The translations under genes and the position numbers were made by a program. The notes beneath the pieces were generated by a model that had not been told where the DNA came from, ran no database searches, and worked only from the letters and a program-made list of their open reading frames with translations. Positions 1 to 9,445 of a stretch of DNA of 64,000 bases are shown piece by piece (the stretch's first letter is position 1; each line of letters opens with the position of its first letter). The stretch is taken from contig JBHJOB010000046.1 in assembly GCA_050330195.1 (NCBI GenBank), positions 1-64,000 on the forward strand, given 5' to 3'. This stretch comes from JAHQVI01 sp050330195. Lineage in GTDB: Bacteria > Pseudomonadota > Alphaproteobacteria > Rhizobiales > Rhodomicrobiaceae.

Positions 1-43
1 GATCTTCAATATCACGGATATGCTCCAGAAAGCTGACGCTCAT
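1..43 (-). CDS. 5' end of an unidentified gene, cut by the window edge
   Basis: Only the first 14 codons are inside the window, reading MSVSFLEHIRDIED. The ATG at 43 is preceded by a good ribosome binding site (AAGGAGG) about 8 bases upstream, so the start is real. It lies 43 bases downstream of the pgi stop and on the same strand, so the two may be co-transcribed. The IRDIxD pattern near an N-terminus resembles adenine phosphoribosyltransferase, but 14 residues are far too few to assign a product. Confidence 0.5.
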   Translation of the reverse strand, partial: MSVSFLEHIRDIED

Positions 44-86
44 GGCCGGTCCTCCTTATCCCGGCCATCAGAATCCTGTTCGCCAC

Positions 87-1298
87 TCAGCGCATTAACG
101 ATTTATGATTCCGCCCTGCCTCTATTATTCTCACCGGTCTTTCATGGGCGATGAAGGCGTCGGCGATGGTCTGCGTCTGGGCGAAGACGAGATCGCCGGC
201 CGTGCGGCCCGCCAGATAGGGCGCGCCGGCAAGCTCGGCCAGCTCGGAGGGGATCGGCGGCGTATCGTCTTCGGCGACGGATTTGCGCCGGATGATCGTT
301 GTCAGATGATGCCGTGCGCCGCCGAGATAGAGCTGCAACTGGCTGTGCTGGTCTACGGGGCCGAGCGCTGCGACCGGGGTCGTGCCTTCGCTGTCATTCT
401 TGCCGAGACTTTCCGCCCAGAGCTGCGCATACCACGCCGAGAACCGCGCCAGCCGGTCGGCATAGGGCATCATCACGGACACCTTGACGCCGCGTTCCTT
501 GGCGAAGGCAACGGCGATCGCCGCGCCGAGCGCGGGAGCGAATTCGGCAGGCGTGGCAGCGTTTTCCACGCTCTCGATCAGGGCGCGCGCGCCGGCCCGA
601 AAGGCGTCGAAATCGAGGCCGCGGGCAAAGGCGGGGATCATGCCGACATTGGTGAAAGCGGCGAAACGTCCGCCGATGTCTGCGCGGTGCGGCAGGACGG
701 GAATGCCCAGCTCGGCGCAAAGCGTGTGCAGGCCGTTGCGTACGCCGTCCCTGGCCGGTTCGGTCAAGCCAAGAAACATCTGCGGGATCGAGGCGGCAAA
801 GCCACGGCGTCTGACGAGATCGATGGCGGTCAGGGCCTGGGCAAGCGTTTCGCTGGTGCCGCCGGATTTGGAGATGATCAGAAAGCGGGTCTTCTCCAGA
901 TTGAGTATCTCAAGACCCTTGGCCAGCGATACGGCGTCGAGATTGTCGTAGAACCGCAGCCTAGGGCGGCCCTGCTTGCCGGTCCGGTCATCTCCGGGGA
1001 TGAACCAGCCGCCGAGTTGGGCAAGCGCCTGTCCGCCAAGACTGGACCCGCCGGTTCCGAACACGACCAGCATGTTCGCGCCTTCCGTCAGCCGGTTGTA
1101 AGCCACTCGGGCCTCGGCGATATCGTCCTGTTCATGGAGGACGGCGACATGAGGCAGGCTTCTGTCGCGCGCCTCCTGTCGAAGTCTCTCGAAACGGGGT
1201 GCGAGCTTGTGCAGCCAGCGCGTCAGCTCGTCTTCGCGCAAGCCGGCTGCGCCGATCGCCTCCTCCAGACAGCCCGCCACCATCTGCGAAACGGTCAT
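87..1298 (-). CDS. pgi: glucose-6-phosphate isomerase
   Basis: Interconverts glucose 6-phosphate and fructose 6-phosphate in the cytosol. The 403-aa protein shows the sugar-isomerase (SIS) fold in two halves: a glycine-rich FGTGGSSLGG near residue 81, the phosphate-binding ISKSGGTSET near residue 140, GGRFAAFTNVG near 208, and a C-terminal NDSEGTTP followed by DQHSQLQLY, which matches the active-site region of the family. It is shorter than enterobacterial Pgi (about 550 aa) but in the range of the compact form seen in some alphaproteobacteria. It is followed at once by another gene on the same strand. Confidence 0.9.
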   Translation of the reverse strand: MTVSQMVAGCLEEAIGAAGLREDELTRWLHKLAPRFERLRQEARDRSLPHVAVLHEQDDIAEARVAYNRLTEGANMLVVFGTGGSSLGGQALAQLGGWFIPGDDRTGKQGRPRLRFYDNLDAVSLAKGLEILNLEKTRFLIISKSGGTSETLAQALTAIDLVRRRGFAASIPQMFLGLTEPARDGVRNGLHTLCAELGIPVLPHRADIGGRFAAFTNVGMIPAFARGLDFDAFRAGARALIESVENAATPAEFAPALGAAIAVAFAKERGVKVSVMMPYADRLARFSAWYAQLWAESLGKNDSEGTTPVAALGPVDQHSQLQLYLGGARHHLTTIIRRKSVAEDDTPPIPSELAELAGAPYLAGRTAGDLVFAQTQTIADAFIAHERPVRIIEAGRNHKSLMR

Positions 1299-1397
1299 TG
1301 AGGGAGGGCTCCATTATCGCTTTGCCAGCAGCACCGGCGTTCCATCGATTCCAATCCGAGAGCAATTGCCCCGTGCGCAACCGCGTTGCTCCGGCGG

Positions 1398-2789
1398 TCA
1401 GCCGCGTGGCGGGGCGGCTGCCTCGGCGGGCTTGTCGCCGGCGGGCGGGGCAAGTCCTTCAGGCTGTCCGACGATGGTCATGATCATGCTGTCCGGGTCC
1501 ATGAAGCCTGCGACGCGCCTGATGTCCTCAAGCGTGACCGCCTCGACCAGGCTGTTGCGCTTGTCGATGTAGTCGATGCCGAGTTCCTCGATCTGCACCC
1601 ACAGCAGGATCTGCGCGATCTGGGCGCTTGAGGAGAAGCGCAGGGCATAGGAGCCGGTCAGATATTGCTTTGCGTTTTCAAGCTCTTCCGCAGTCGGTCC
1701 GTCCTTGGAGATGCGGGTCAGGACATCCTTGATCACCGCAATTGACTCAGCGACGGCCTCGTTCTTCGTGGCGACTCCGCCAAAGGCGATGCCGGTATGA
1801 TCGAGAGGCGAAAGATAGGTGTAGACCGAATAGGCGAGCCCGCGCTTTTCGCGGACTTCCTCCATCAGCTTGGAGGCAAAGCCGCCCCCGCCGACAATAT
1901 AGTTGAGGATGTAGGACGGAATGAAATCCTCGTCCTTGCGCTTGGGACCGGGGAAACCGAAATTGACGATTGTCTGCGGCGTCGCTTTCGGGACGATGAT
2001 CTGGCGTGGTTCCGTGTTCCAGACTGCTTCTGGAATGGTCCTGAGTTCGGCCTTTTCCGGCAGGCCGCCAAATATGTCGTCCAACGCCGCGCCAAGTTCC
2101 TCGGCGGTCATGTCGCCGACAACGGCCACGTAAAGATTGTCGCGGGCGAATTTCGTCTTGACGAAATCCTTCAGATCCTGCGGCGTGAGCTTGGCCAGAA
2201 CCTCAAGCGTGCCCTTGGTCCGCGTGCCGTAGGGGTGGCCGGTAAAAACATGCGCGAACCAGGTATCGGCGGCGACATTGTCGGGGGATTCATTGTCCCG
2301 CTTCAGGATCGCGGCGATCTGCTGACGGACGCGCTCAAACGCATCGGCGTCCATGCGCGGCTCCGTCAGGGCGAGCCGAAGCAGGCGGAAGGCTTCGTCC
2401 CTGTTCTTGGTCAGCGTTTTGATTCCGCCGGTCAGAACGTCGCGATGCGCGTCGAAGGAAATCTGGATGGCAAGGTCCTGCAGCTTTTCCTGAAAGGCAT
2501 CGCTGCGGATGTCGCCCGCCCCCTCATCCAACATGCCGCTGACGAAATAGGCCGTGCCTTCCTTGCCGACAGAATCCTGTGCGCTGCCGCCCTTGAAACC
2601 GAACTGCATCGAGATCAGCGGCAGGGTGTGGTCCTCGACGAGCCATGCGATCAGACCACCCGGACTAACGACTTTTTTTATGTTCATGGATTGTGCGTAG
2701 GCGCTGAAGCTTGAAAGGAGGAAGAAGCCGGCCGCCGTGACAAGGGCGAGGGCGCAGAAGCGCATTTTCATGTCGGAACGCGGAAGCAT
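1398..2789 (-). CDS. M16 family peptidase-like protein, catalytically degenerate subunit
   Basis: A 463-aa exported protein of the pitrilysin/processing-peptidase (M16) family. The N-terminus (residues about 8-33) is a signal peptide. Where active members have HxxEH, this protein reads GTAYFVSGMLDEG, so the zinc ligands and catalytic Glu are gone. The C-terminal RGLAYSVY element that helps bind substrate is retained. It starts 11 bases after the stop of the active M16 gene, with its AGGA ribosome binding site overlapping that stop, so the two are translated from one message. The pair most likely forms a heterodimer like other bacterial two-gene M16 systems (family knowledge; the dimer is inferred). 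Confidence 0.88.
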   Translation of the reverse strand: MLPRSDMKMRFCALALVTAAGFFLLSSFSAYAQSMNIKKVVSPGGLIAWLVEDHTLPLISMQFGFKGGSAQDSVGKEGTAYFVSGMLDEGAGDIRSDAFQEKLQDLAIQISFDAHRDVLTGGIKTLTKNRDEAFRLLRLALTEPRMDADAFERVRQQIAAILKRDNESPDNVAADTWFAHVFTGHPYGTRTKGTLEVLAKLTPQDLKDFVKTKFARDNLYVAVVGDMTAEELGAALDDIFGGLPEKAELRTIPEAVWNTEPRQIIVPKATPQTIVNFGFPGPKRKDEDFIPSYILNYIVGGGGFASKLMEEVREKRGLAYSVYTYLSPLDHTGIAFGGVATKNEAVAESIAVIKDVLTRISKDGPTAEELENAKQYLTGSYALRFSSSAQIAQILLWVQIEELGIDYIDKRNSLVEAVTLEDIRRVAGFMDPDSMIMTIVGQPEGLAPPAGDKPAEAAAPPRG

Positions 2790-2800
2790 ACGGGAATATC

Positions 2801-4204
2801 CTAATGAATTGTGCCTGCGGGACCGGGGATCGAAACCGGGCGTCCGGCGGCAAGCGCCTTGTCCACCGCCAGCAACTCGCCGGTTACGGACCGCTTGAGA
2901 TCGAAGAACTTGCGCGCTGCGGCCTGAACATCCTCCGGCGTTACGGCTTCGAGCCGCTCGGCGCGCTTATGCACGTCCTCGACGGTACGTCCGGTCACGA
3001 GCGCCCAGCCATAGAGCCGCGCCTGATTGAACTGGCTGTCCTGATCGTAGATGAACTGGGCGACCATTTCATTGCGCGCCCGGTTCAACTCGTCTTCGTT
3101 CACGCCGTGTTCGACAAGATCGGCAATAACCGCGTCAGCGGATTTCTCTATCTCGGAAAGGGGAGTGTCTCCCGCTGCAACCGCGTAAATGCCGATGCGC
3201 CCGTAATCGAGATAATCGCCCGAGAACCATGCGCCGGCCGAGGCGGCCTTTTTCTCTTCGACGACCAGCTTCCGGTAGAACCGTCCCGTCGTGCCAGAGC
3301 CGATGATACTGGCGAGAAGCTCAAGCGCTTCGGCTTCCCGGCCTTCGCCGGTGCGGTAACCCGGTGTCAGATAGTGGCGTGACCAGGTGTCCTGAGCGAC
3401 GCGCTCGTCCTTCAGTACGACCCGGCGGGGGGCGTGATGGTCCGGTTCCTTCAGACGAATGCGCGGCGGCAGACCTTCGGAAGGCTCCAGTACGCCATAG
3501 GTCTTTTTGGCCAGCTCGATGACAGCGTCCGCCTCGACATCACCGGCAACGACGAGAATGGCGTTGTTGGGCGCGTAATACAGCTTGTAGAAGTCAACTG
3601 CGTCCTGGAGGGTCAGCGCCTCGATCTCGTGCTGCCAGCCGATAATGGGAATCCGGTAAGGATGGGCCAGATGCAGGGCTGCCGCCATCTGTTCCGAAAG
3701 GATGCTGCTGGGATCATTGTCGACGCGGGACCGCCGCTCTTCGAGGACGACCTTGCGCTCGGTCAGGACATCCTGCTCGTTGAGCTGGAGATTGCGCATG
3801 CGGTCGGCTTCCATCTCCATCACCAGCGGCAGGCGGTCGCTGGCAACGCGCTGGAAATAGGCGGTGGCGTCCTGCGTGGTGAACGCGTTGTCCTGTCCGC
3901 CGTTGCGGGCGATGATCTTGGAAAAGTCGCCGGGAGCGATCTTCTCGGTTCCCTTGAAAAGCAGATGTTCGAGAAAATGGGCAATGCCGGACTTGCCGCG
4001 AGGTTCGTCGGCGGCGCCGACCTTGTACCAGACGATGTGGCTGACGACAGGCGCGCGCCGGTCCGGAATGACGACGACTTCCATGCCGTTTTCCAGTGTG
4101 GTGTGCGTGATTTCGCGAGGAGCAGCGGAACTCGCGTGAACGGAAGCGGACAGGGCCATCAATGTTACCAGCAAGGTCGGAAGGGCGCGTTTCAATATGA
4201 TCAT
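2801..4204 (-). CDS. M16 family zinc metallopeptidase, active subunit
   Basis: A 467-aa periplasmic protease. The ATG at 4204 begins a clear signal peptide (MIILKRAL followed by a hydrophobic stretch ending in ASVHASSA). A GTG 33 bases upstream would add an unneeded extension. The inverted zinc motif HFLEH is present near residue 70, with the downstream Glu in the NLQLNEQDVLTERKVVLEE region, so the enzyme should be active. It is upstream of and coupled to the degenerate partner. The lspA/lipoprotein/M16 order is conserved in many alphaproteobacteria. Substrates are unknown. Confidence 0.88.
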   Translation of the reverse strand: MIILKRALPTLLVTLMALSASVHASSAAPREITHTTLENGMEVVVIPDRRAPVVSHIVWYKVGAADEPRGKSGIAHFLEHLLFKGTEKIAPGDFSKIIARNGGQDNAFTTQDATAYFQRVASDRLPLVMEMEADRMRNLQLNEQDVLTERKVVLEERRSRVDNDPSSILSEQMAAALHLAHPYRIPIIGWQHEIEALTLQDAVDFYKLYYAPNNAILVVAGDVEADAVIELAKKTYGVLEPSEGLPPRIRLKEPDHHAPRRVVLKDERVAQDTWSRHYLTPGYRTGEGREAEALELLASIIGSGTTGRFYRKLVVEEKKAASAGAWFSGDYLDYGRIGIYAVAAGDTPLSEIEKSADAVIADLVEHGVNEDELNRARNEMVAQFIYDQDSQFNQARLYGWALVTGRTVEDVHKRAERLEAVTPEDVQAAARKFFDLKRSVTGELLAVDKALAAGRPVSIPGPAGTIH

Positions 4205-4393
4205 GGGGCCAGCAGCTTTACGGGAATGACGGGGCACAAACTATCCCACGAGCAAATCGCGCGACAAGTTACAATTTGGACAGGCCGATACAGGCGCCGG
4301 ACAGGCTTTCCTTGCCGACGATACGCAGCCGGAAAATGCAGCTGGGAATTTTGACGCCCGCGCCAGACTCAGCAGAAAGAGCGAAATGGCGCG

Positions 4394-4846
4394 CTACTGC
4401 GTCGCTTCGCCGCCGCCGAGCGACTTGCTGATGGCCTCACCGACCCTGGAGGGGCAGCGCTCTTCAACGCCGATGGCCTTGTCGAATTCGGAGATATCAC
4501 CGCCATCCCATTTGCCTTCACGGCAGTATTTCTCGCGGGCCTCGGCGTCCACCTTCTCCTTTTGAGCCCTCGTCTGATCAGGGTCCCGCGGCCAGTTCTG
4601 GGACGGATCCGCCGCGGCGGTGCGCGTGCCGGGCTCGGGAAGCTGGTCGGTCGAGGGCGGGATGACGATACCGGAGCGCTCGGGCACGTCTTCTTCGCCC
4701 TTCTTCGACGTCAGGTTGATGCCGGCGGCCTCAAGGATCGGCGCGTCGATATGCACGTCGGCGGCGTTGCATCCGGCAAGACCTGTACCGGCGCAGATTA
4801 GCGTCGTGGCAGCAAACTTGCGCCAGATGTTTTCCATCAGTGCCAT
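4394..4846 (-). CDS. small lipoprotein in the lspA-M16 locus
   Basis: A 150-aa probable lipoprotein. I place the start at 4846 (ATG, GGGGGA eight bases upstream). A longer frame runs into lspA and lacks support. Residues 1-25 form a signal peptide with the lipobox LAGC. The mature part is proline- and charge-rich, with VIPPSTDQLPEPG and NWPRDPDQTRAQ segments, and has two further Cys residues. In related genomes this slot holds small lipoproteins of poorly known function. Its position between lspA, the lipoprotein signal peptidase, and the M16 pair suggests an envelope role. Function unknown. Confidence 0.8.
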   Translation of the reverse strand: MALMENIWRKFAATTLICAGTGLAGCNAADVHIDAPILEAAGINLTSKKGEEDVPERSGIVIPPSTDQLPEPGTRTAAADPSQNWPRDPDQTRAQKEKVDAEAREKYCREGKWDGGDISEFDKAIGVEERCPSRVGEAISKSLGGGEATQ

Positions 4847-4883
4847 TCGATCAAATCCCCCGAATCGCGTTTTCCAGCCCCGA

Positions 4884-5429
4884 CTATACGCTTTTTGGGA
4901 CTTTTGTATGTCCCGGAAACAGCCAGTCCACAATCAGGCCCATGACGCCGATCGTGATCGCCACGTCCGCGATGTTGAATACGTACCAGTAAAATCCGGC
5001 GAAATGGAGTGAAAAGAAATCCGCCACCGCGCCGTGAACGAGACGGTCGATCAGATTGCCGATCGCTCCGCCGATGATCAACGCGATGGAAATGGCGACC
5101 AGCCGCGAAGAGGCATTGGTCATCCACAGATAGAGCACGATGATTGCGGCGACGGAAAGCCCGATGAGGGCCATTCGGCCCGCATTGTCGTTCGCCGGGA
5201 AAAGCCCGTAGGATATGCCGGGATTCCAGACCAGTATGAGATTGAGAAAGGACGTGACGGCCACGCTTCCCTTTTCGCCGATGCGATAGATCTCGAGCAT
5301 CCAGTATTTATGGATCTGGTCGGCGGCAAGCGCGACCAGCGCAACGATAAGCCCCGCGCCGCTCTGCGAACTCCACAGACGGATGCCGCCAATCGCGCTG
5401 TCGCCGGTCTTCTCATGCGCCTCGGTCAT
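4884..5429 (-). CDS. lspA: lipoprotein signal peptidase (signal peptidase II)
   Basis: Cleaves the signal peptide of diacylglyceryl-modified prolipoproteins in the inner membrane. The 181-aa protein has four hydrophobic segments and the family motifs: ADQIHKYW near residue 35, GGAIGNLIDR near 119, VADFF, and FNIADVAI, the last two carrying the catalytic Asp pair. It is immediately upstream of a lipoprotein gene that is itself a likely substrate. ileS, which often precedes lspA, is not next to it here. Confidence 0.95.
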   Translation of the reverse strand: MTEAHEKTGDSAIGGIRLWSSQSGAGLIVALVALAADQIHKYWMLEIYRIGEKGSVAVTSFLNLILVWNPGISYGLFPANDNAGRMALIGLSVAAIIVLYLWMTNASSRLVAISIALIIGGAIGNLIDRLVHGAVADFFSLHFAGFYWYVFNIADVAITIGVMGLIVDWLFPGHTKVPKSV

Positions 5430-5861
5430 TATGAGCCTGTCGGTCCCGCTTTGCCTTGTCTCTCCGCTTCCTCGCTTAATCGGACACCGCCGTTACGTCA
5501 AGCCGGGAGCGGCAATGCGCGTTTCCACGAAGGTGGCCGTGCTTTCAGTTAAAGATCGTCGAACTTTAGAAGATCCGGTAATCGACTGGAAAGTATTGGA
5601 TGATTTCGTGACGGCTGGCGCGCTTTGCATACAAAAGCTGCGGGGCGGATTAAAACTTCATTTATTCGCCAATGATTTCATCTGTTGATGGGACGTTGCC
5701 TAAATGAACAAAATTTATTGTATACCACACAAGAATTACACCGCCTGAGGCAGTCCGGAAGAATTATTTATCGTCATGGAGGCAGGCTGGCGCCGCTATG
5801 CGCCGGAAATCGGGGCGTTCGGCTTCGGTTTCGCCACTCCCGGAGCGGAGTAACAGGCGTT
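5430..5861. other. 432-base intergenic region between lspA and the response regulator
   Basis: No gene is convincing here. A 57-codon open frame from an ATG at about 5515 ends at 5688 but has no recognisable family and no strong ribosome binding site. The right half (about 5640-5760) is noticeably AT-rich compared with its surroundings and holds a promoter-like pair listed separately. The region probably carries the promoter of lspA on one strand and that of the regulator on the other. Confidence 0.5.
5696..5726 (+). promoter_or_regulatory. candidate promoter upstream of the CheY-like gene
   Basis: TTGCCT at 5696-5701 and a TATA-containing hexamer at about 5719-5726 are separated by 17-19 bases, in the only AT-rich part of this gap. 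The spacing fits a sigma-70-type promoter reading toward the response regulator. The -10 match is only moderate. Confidence 0.3.
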
Positions 5862-6305
5862 TTGATAAGTTTTGGCAGATTGCCGCATCGCGGTGCGGTT
5901 ACGATTCTTCTTGTCGAAGACAATGACGCCGACGCCGAACGCGTCGAGCGTGTGCTCGAGCAGGCGAACATGGAGCATGCGCTCGTCCGTGCGACGGACG
6001 GCATGGAGGCTCTGGAGATCTTGCGGGCGCCCGATGGGAAGGTCGTCAAGGGGCCTTTCATCCTGCTGGTCGACCTGAACATGCCACGGATGGATGGCCT
6101 GCGGTTTCTGCAGGAGTTGCGCAGTGACAGGAAGTTGCGGCGCGCGGTGGTTTTCGTCCTCACCGGCTCGAACCTTGAAGACGACAAGAGCGCGGCGTAT
6201 GGCTTCAACGTCGCGGGCTATCTTCTGAAGGAAAAACTGGATGGGCTGGTCCCGCTGATGAACTGCTACTCGAAACTGATCAACCTGCCGTTCATGATGC
6301 ATTGA
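5862..6305 (+). CDS. single-domain response regulator (CheY/RcpA-like)
   Basis: A stand-alone receiver domain of about 147 aa with no output domain. Visible are the acidic pair in LLVEDNDADAE, the phospho-acceptor Asp in LLVDLNMPRMDG, the Thr in FVLTGSN and the Lys in YLLKEK. This type usually partners a hybrid histidine kinase or phytochrome, but no kinase is encoded nearby. The frame is open back to an ATG at 5685, but that extension has no receiver-like sequence. I prefer the TTG at 5862, which has GGAG 11 bases upstream and lies just before the first beta strand. The start is uncertain; the domain is not. Confidence 0.82.
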   Translation: MISFGRLPHRGAVTILLVEDNDADAERVERVLEQANMEHALVRATDGMEALEILRAPDGKVVKGPFILLVDLNMPRMDGLRFLQELRSDRKLRRAVVFVLTGSNLEDDKSAAYGFNVAGYLLKEKLDGLVPLMNCYSKLINLPFMMH

Positions 6306-6330
6306 GGCGATCCGATCTGGCGCCGGTGAA

Positions 6331-8673
6331 TCACTGCCCCAGCACACGCCGCCTCATCGCGGCTTCCGCCCGTCTTACGAGGACCGCGCAGGCCGGCAGC
6401 AGGAACAGCCCGGCCACCATGGCGGCGAGCAGGGTTGTCGCGCTGAGACGGCCGAAAAGGCGGAGCGAGGGCAGATCGGAAAAGACGGTCACGGCGAGCC
6501 CGCAGGACAGCACGATGCTGGTCAGAATGAGGGCGGGGCCGATCAGTTCGGCGGCGCGGGCAGCGTTCCGTTCATGATCGTTTCCGCTCGCCTCCTCCAG
6601 CCGGAGCCGGTTGAGATAGTGGACGGTCGCGTTAAGGCCCAGCCCGAAGGCAACCGTTAGCGCCACGATGCTGGCGAATTGCAGCCCCTCGCCGGTCAGC
6701 GCCAGCGAGGCTCCGGCGGCGACAACCGGGAAAAGCCCCGGCAGCAGGCTGACAATCCCGATGAAGAACGAGCGGAAGGCGAGGCCGATCAGCGCCGAGA
6801 CCAGGATGATTTCGGCCGTCAGCATCAGGTTGATCTTCTGGATCATGGCGGCGCTGTTGCGGGCGGCGATGACGGCAAGGCCGCTCACGGAAATGCGATA
6901 GTCCGGATGGGCGGCCCGCACCGGTTCGAGCGCAAGGTCCAGCGTATTGACCACCGGCAGCAATTCGCTTGCGTCGATATCGGGAATGCGCCCGGTGACG
7001 ACGGCGGCGTCCTGCTCGGGCGTAACGAACCGCTGCGTCAGATGGGCGGGCAGCAGGCCGACATACTGGCGCAGCGTCGGAATATCATTCTGACCGGTTT
7101 CCGCCAGCCAGCGCATCAGCGTCTCGGCGGACCAGACATTGCCGAGTCCGGCCTGTTCCTCCACGATCCGATGCACCTTCGCCGTGACCTCAAGAGGTTC
7201 AGGCGCGTAATAGCTGACGCCATCGGGAAGCTGGATCATCACATCGACCGGATTGGCTCCGGTCAGTTTCGTCTCCAGCCGGTCCGACGCCTTCAGCGCT
7301 TGTTCGCGGTCGGGCACCTGGTCGGCGAGGCGGTAGCGCGGCTCAAGCGTCAGATGCGCGGCGCCGAAAGCGATGGCGAGGCCAAGGCCGATCAGGGCAA
7401 ATGTTCCCGCCCGCCGCGTGACCAGCCCGGCAGCCCAGCCGCAGAACCGGCGGAGCAGCCGCATCGGCGCGTCCTTCTCGACCAGCCGGGCGGCGAGGCG
7501 GCTTTCGCGGTCGATGAGCAGCATGGCGGCGAGCGGCTGCGTCAGGATGACGGCGAGGAAAGCAACCGCCATGCAGATCGCTCCCGCCTGTCCGAAAAGC
7601 TGGATCGCGGCCGAATCGGCGAATGTCAGGGCGAAAAACGAGGCCGCCGCCGTTGCGCTGCTGAGGAAGCAGGCCGGTCCCACGACAAGCAGCGAATAGC
7701 GTATCGCTGCCATGCGGCTGTCGCCCGCGAGCAGGCGTTCTCGGAGGGCAAACGTCATCTGCATGGAATCGGCGAACGCCATGACCATCGTCAGCGGCGA
7801 AACCACGTTGAGGAAAAGATTGAGACGGAAGTCGGCCCAGCCGAGCGCGCCCAGCGACCACAGGATGGCAATGGCGGGCGGAACCACGGCGATGGTGATG
7901 AAGGAAACATGGCGCAGGAAAATCAGCGCGATGACGACGCCGATGGCAAAGCCGAGGCCGTTATAGAGGATTCGGTCGCGCTGGACGGCGTTGCGGATTT
8001 CCTGCTGCATGACCGGCGCACCCGCCAGTTGGACGGCAAGACCGGTGCCGCTGAGCTGAGTGATGACGGTTCGCGCGATGTCCTGGATCGTGGATTTCAG
8101 CCGTTCGCTTCTGGCAATTTCAGGATCGAGGGCGACGACGATCAGGGAAAGCTGGCCGTCAGCGGAGAGCAGCTTGCCGTCAAGAATGCGGTTCGCGCGG
8201 ACCTCTGCGATCAGGCGGTCGTAGTCTTCGCCTTCCGGCAGCGTCGCGGGGAAGAGCGGGGGTGGCAGAAAGCCCGGTTTTGGCGAGCCGCGCGCGGAAA
8301 ACATCGAGATCAGACCGCGCATCCCGTCGATGAACTGCAGCTCGATGACAGCGTCGCGCAAGGCCTGCAGCGAGGCGCGCTCAAGCAGCGTCGGTCCCTC
8401 GATCACGACGAGAACGTCGAACTCGCTGGATGGAAAGCGCCGCGAAAAGGTCTCGAACTGGCGGAATTCCTCGGTATCGGAGCGGAACAGCTCCGTCAGG
8501 GAATCGTCCACCTGCATCCGGCTCACGCCGATGGCGGTCAGCGCGGACACCAGCAGAACGCATACAAGGCTCGCCCATGGGAAATGCAGGGAAAGCAGTC
8601 CGATGCGCTCCGAAAGGAGGCTGAACGTGATCCCGCCCCTGAGCGCGTCGTCCGTCTTGTGGTTCTTTTGCAT
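6331..8673 (-). CDS. RND/MMPL superfamily exporter
   Basis: A 780-aa inner-membrane protein with two repeated halves, each with a first transmembrane helix, a large periplasmic loop and a five-helix bundle. The first half has helices near residues 33-52 and 240-395; the second begins near 425 and ends with helices at about 620-775. The MVMAFADSMQM segment of the first bundle resembles the sterol-sensing/RND core. Proteins of this size are single-gene proton-driven exporters of lipids or hydrophobic compounds, unlike tripartite RND pumps, and no adaptor or outer-membrane gene is adjacent. Substrate unknown. Confidence 0.85.
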   Translation of the reverse strand: MQKNHKTDDALRGGITFSLLSERIGLLSLHFPWASLVCVLLVSALTAIGVSRMQVDDSLTELFRSDTEEFRQFETFSRRFPSSEFDVLVVIEGPTLLERASLQALRDAVIELQFIDGMRGLISMFSARGSPKPGFLPPPLFPATLPEGEDYDRLIAEVRANRILDGKLLSADGQLSLIVVALDPEIARSERLKSTIQDIARTVITQLSGTGLAVQLAGAPVMQQEIRNAVQRDRILYNGLGFAIGVVIALIFLRHVSFITIAVVPPAIAILWSLGALGWADFRLNLFLNVVSPLTMVMAFADSMQMTFALRERLLAGDSRMAAIRYSLLVVGPACFLSSATAAASFFALTFADSAAIQLFGQAGAICMAVAFLAVILTQPLAAMLLIDRESRLAARLVEKDAPMRLLRRFCGWAAGLVTRRAGTFALIGLGLAIAFGAAHLTLEPRYRLADQVPDREQALKASDRLETKLTGANPVDVMIQLPDGVSYYAPEPLEVTAKVHRIVEEQAGLGNVWSAETLMRWLAETGQNDIPTLRQYVGLLPAHLTQRFVTPEQDAAVVTGRIPDIDASELLPVVNTLDLALEPVRAAHPDYRISVSGLAVIAARNSAAMIQKINLMLTAEIILVSALIGLAFRSFFIGIVSLLPGLFPVVAAGASLALTGEGLQFASIVALTVAFGLGLNATVHYLNRLRLEEASGNDHERNAARAAELIGPALILTSIVLSCGLAVTVFSDLPSLRLFGRLSATTLLAAMVAGLFLLPACAVLVRRAEAAMRRRVLGQ

Positions 8674-8819
8674 CCGCCGCGCTATAGGTATTCATGCAGT
8701 CAGGAGCGTCAGCCGTTTCTAGACCAGCTGAAATATCAGACGCAAGACCAGCGTCCCTTGAACTGCATATTGCCTGTGCATAGGCGCGCGTGCGCCCTCG
8801 GCGGGCGGCGGACTACAAA

Positions 8820-9326
8820 TCAAGCAGTCGCCGCGTCCGAGGGAATTGCCTCATTGGACATTGGCGCATGTTCGACCGCTCCGATGGCCTCCTGCAACGC
8901 CTTGCGCATGTCGACCGGATCGCCAATTGCGGGCAAATCGATATCCTGGTCGCCGGTGCCGTGGACGTGGAGCTTGCCGTAACCGAGGATGCGTCCCAAA
9001 ACATCCTGGTCCAGACTGATCTGTTCGATCGAACCCAGTTGCAATTCCTCGGTGTCACGCTGGATCAGTCCGCGCTTGTAGATCAGGCGCTGGCTGGTAA
9101 CGCCGATTTCGGTCGTCCAGATCGGCACCATGATTGCGAGGAAGAGAATGACGCCAAGCAGGACGGGTCCCAGCACAACAAATGGATATTCGGGGCTGTA
9201 ACTGAATATGGCGACGAGGATCGACAAGGCGAGCACCCCATAGCCCATCGCATGCCTGATCCAATGGAAGTGAGCGATGTAATGCACCGCTTCATTGGCT
9301 CCCAAACTGTCACGGATATAGCTCAT
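8820..9326 (-). CDS. PH domain-containing membrane protein (YdbS/DUF304 type)
   Basis: A 168-aa protein with two transmembrane helices (about residues 25-70) followed by a bacterial PH domain: the segment starting WTTEIGVTSQRLIYKRG and running through IEQISLDQDVLGRILGYGKLHVHGTG is characteristic. I start it at 9326 (ATG with AAGGAG eight bases upstream); the frame is open 25 codons further but without a binding site. The family is probably involved in envelope or membrane homeostasis, but the exact role is unknown. Confidence 0.82.
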   Translation of the reverse strand: MSYIRDSLGANEAVHYIAHFHWIRHAMGYGVLALSILVAIFSYSPEYPFVVLGPVLLGVILFLAIMVPIWTTEIGVTSQRLIYKRGLIQRDTEELQLGSIEQISLDQDVLGRILGYGKLHVHGTGDQDIDLPAIGDPVDMRKALQEAIGAVEHAPMSNEAIPSDAATA

Positions 9327-9445
9327 CGCAGCGCTCCTTGCCGAATACCGCCATTCATCTGGCAGAGGGGGTAACGTTCCTGCCGCGAATTGGTTCGCCA
9401 ACTCGGCGTTTCGGGGAGCAAAGCCGCGTTCTGTTCCGGTTTGGC

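Noticed and set aside
105..1301. Long plus-strand open frame opposite pgi
   Set aside because: It is a shadow of the pgi gene; composition and lack of motifs show it is not coding. Similar long shadows occur opposite most GC-rich genes here.
2664..2676. T-run resembling a terminator
   Set aside because: It lies inside the coding region of the degenerate M16 gene and has no stem before it.
5515..5688. 57-codon frame between lspA and the response regulator
   Set aside because: No recognisable family, no good ribosome binding site, Arg/Val-rich content; could not be supported.
6679..8982. 767-codon plus-strand open frame opposite the RND exporter
   Set aside because: Gln/Arg/Gly-rich with no domain; the exporter on the other strand has clear homology and transmembrane pattern.
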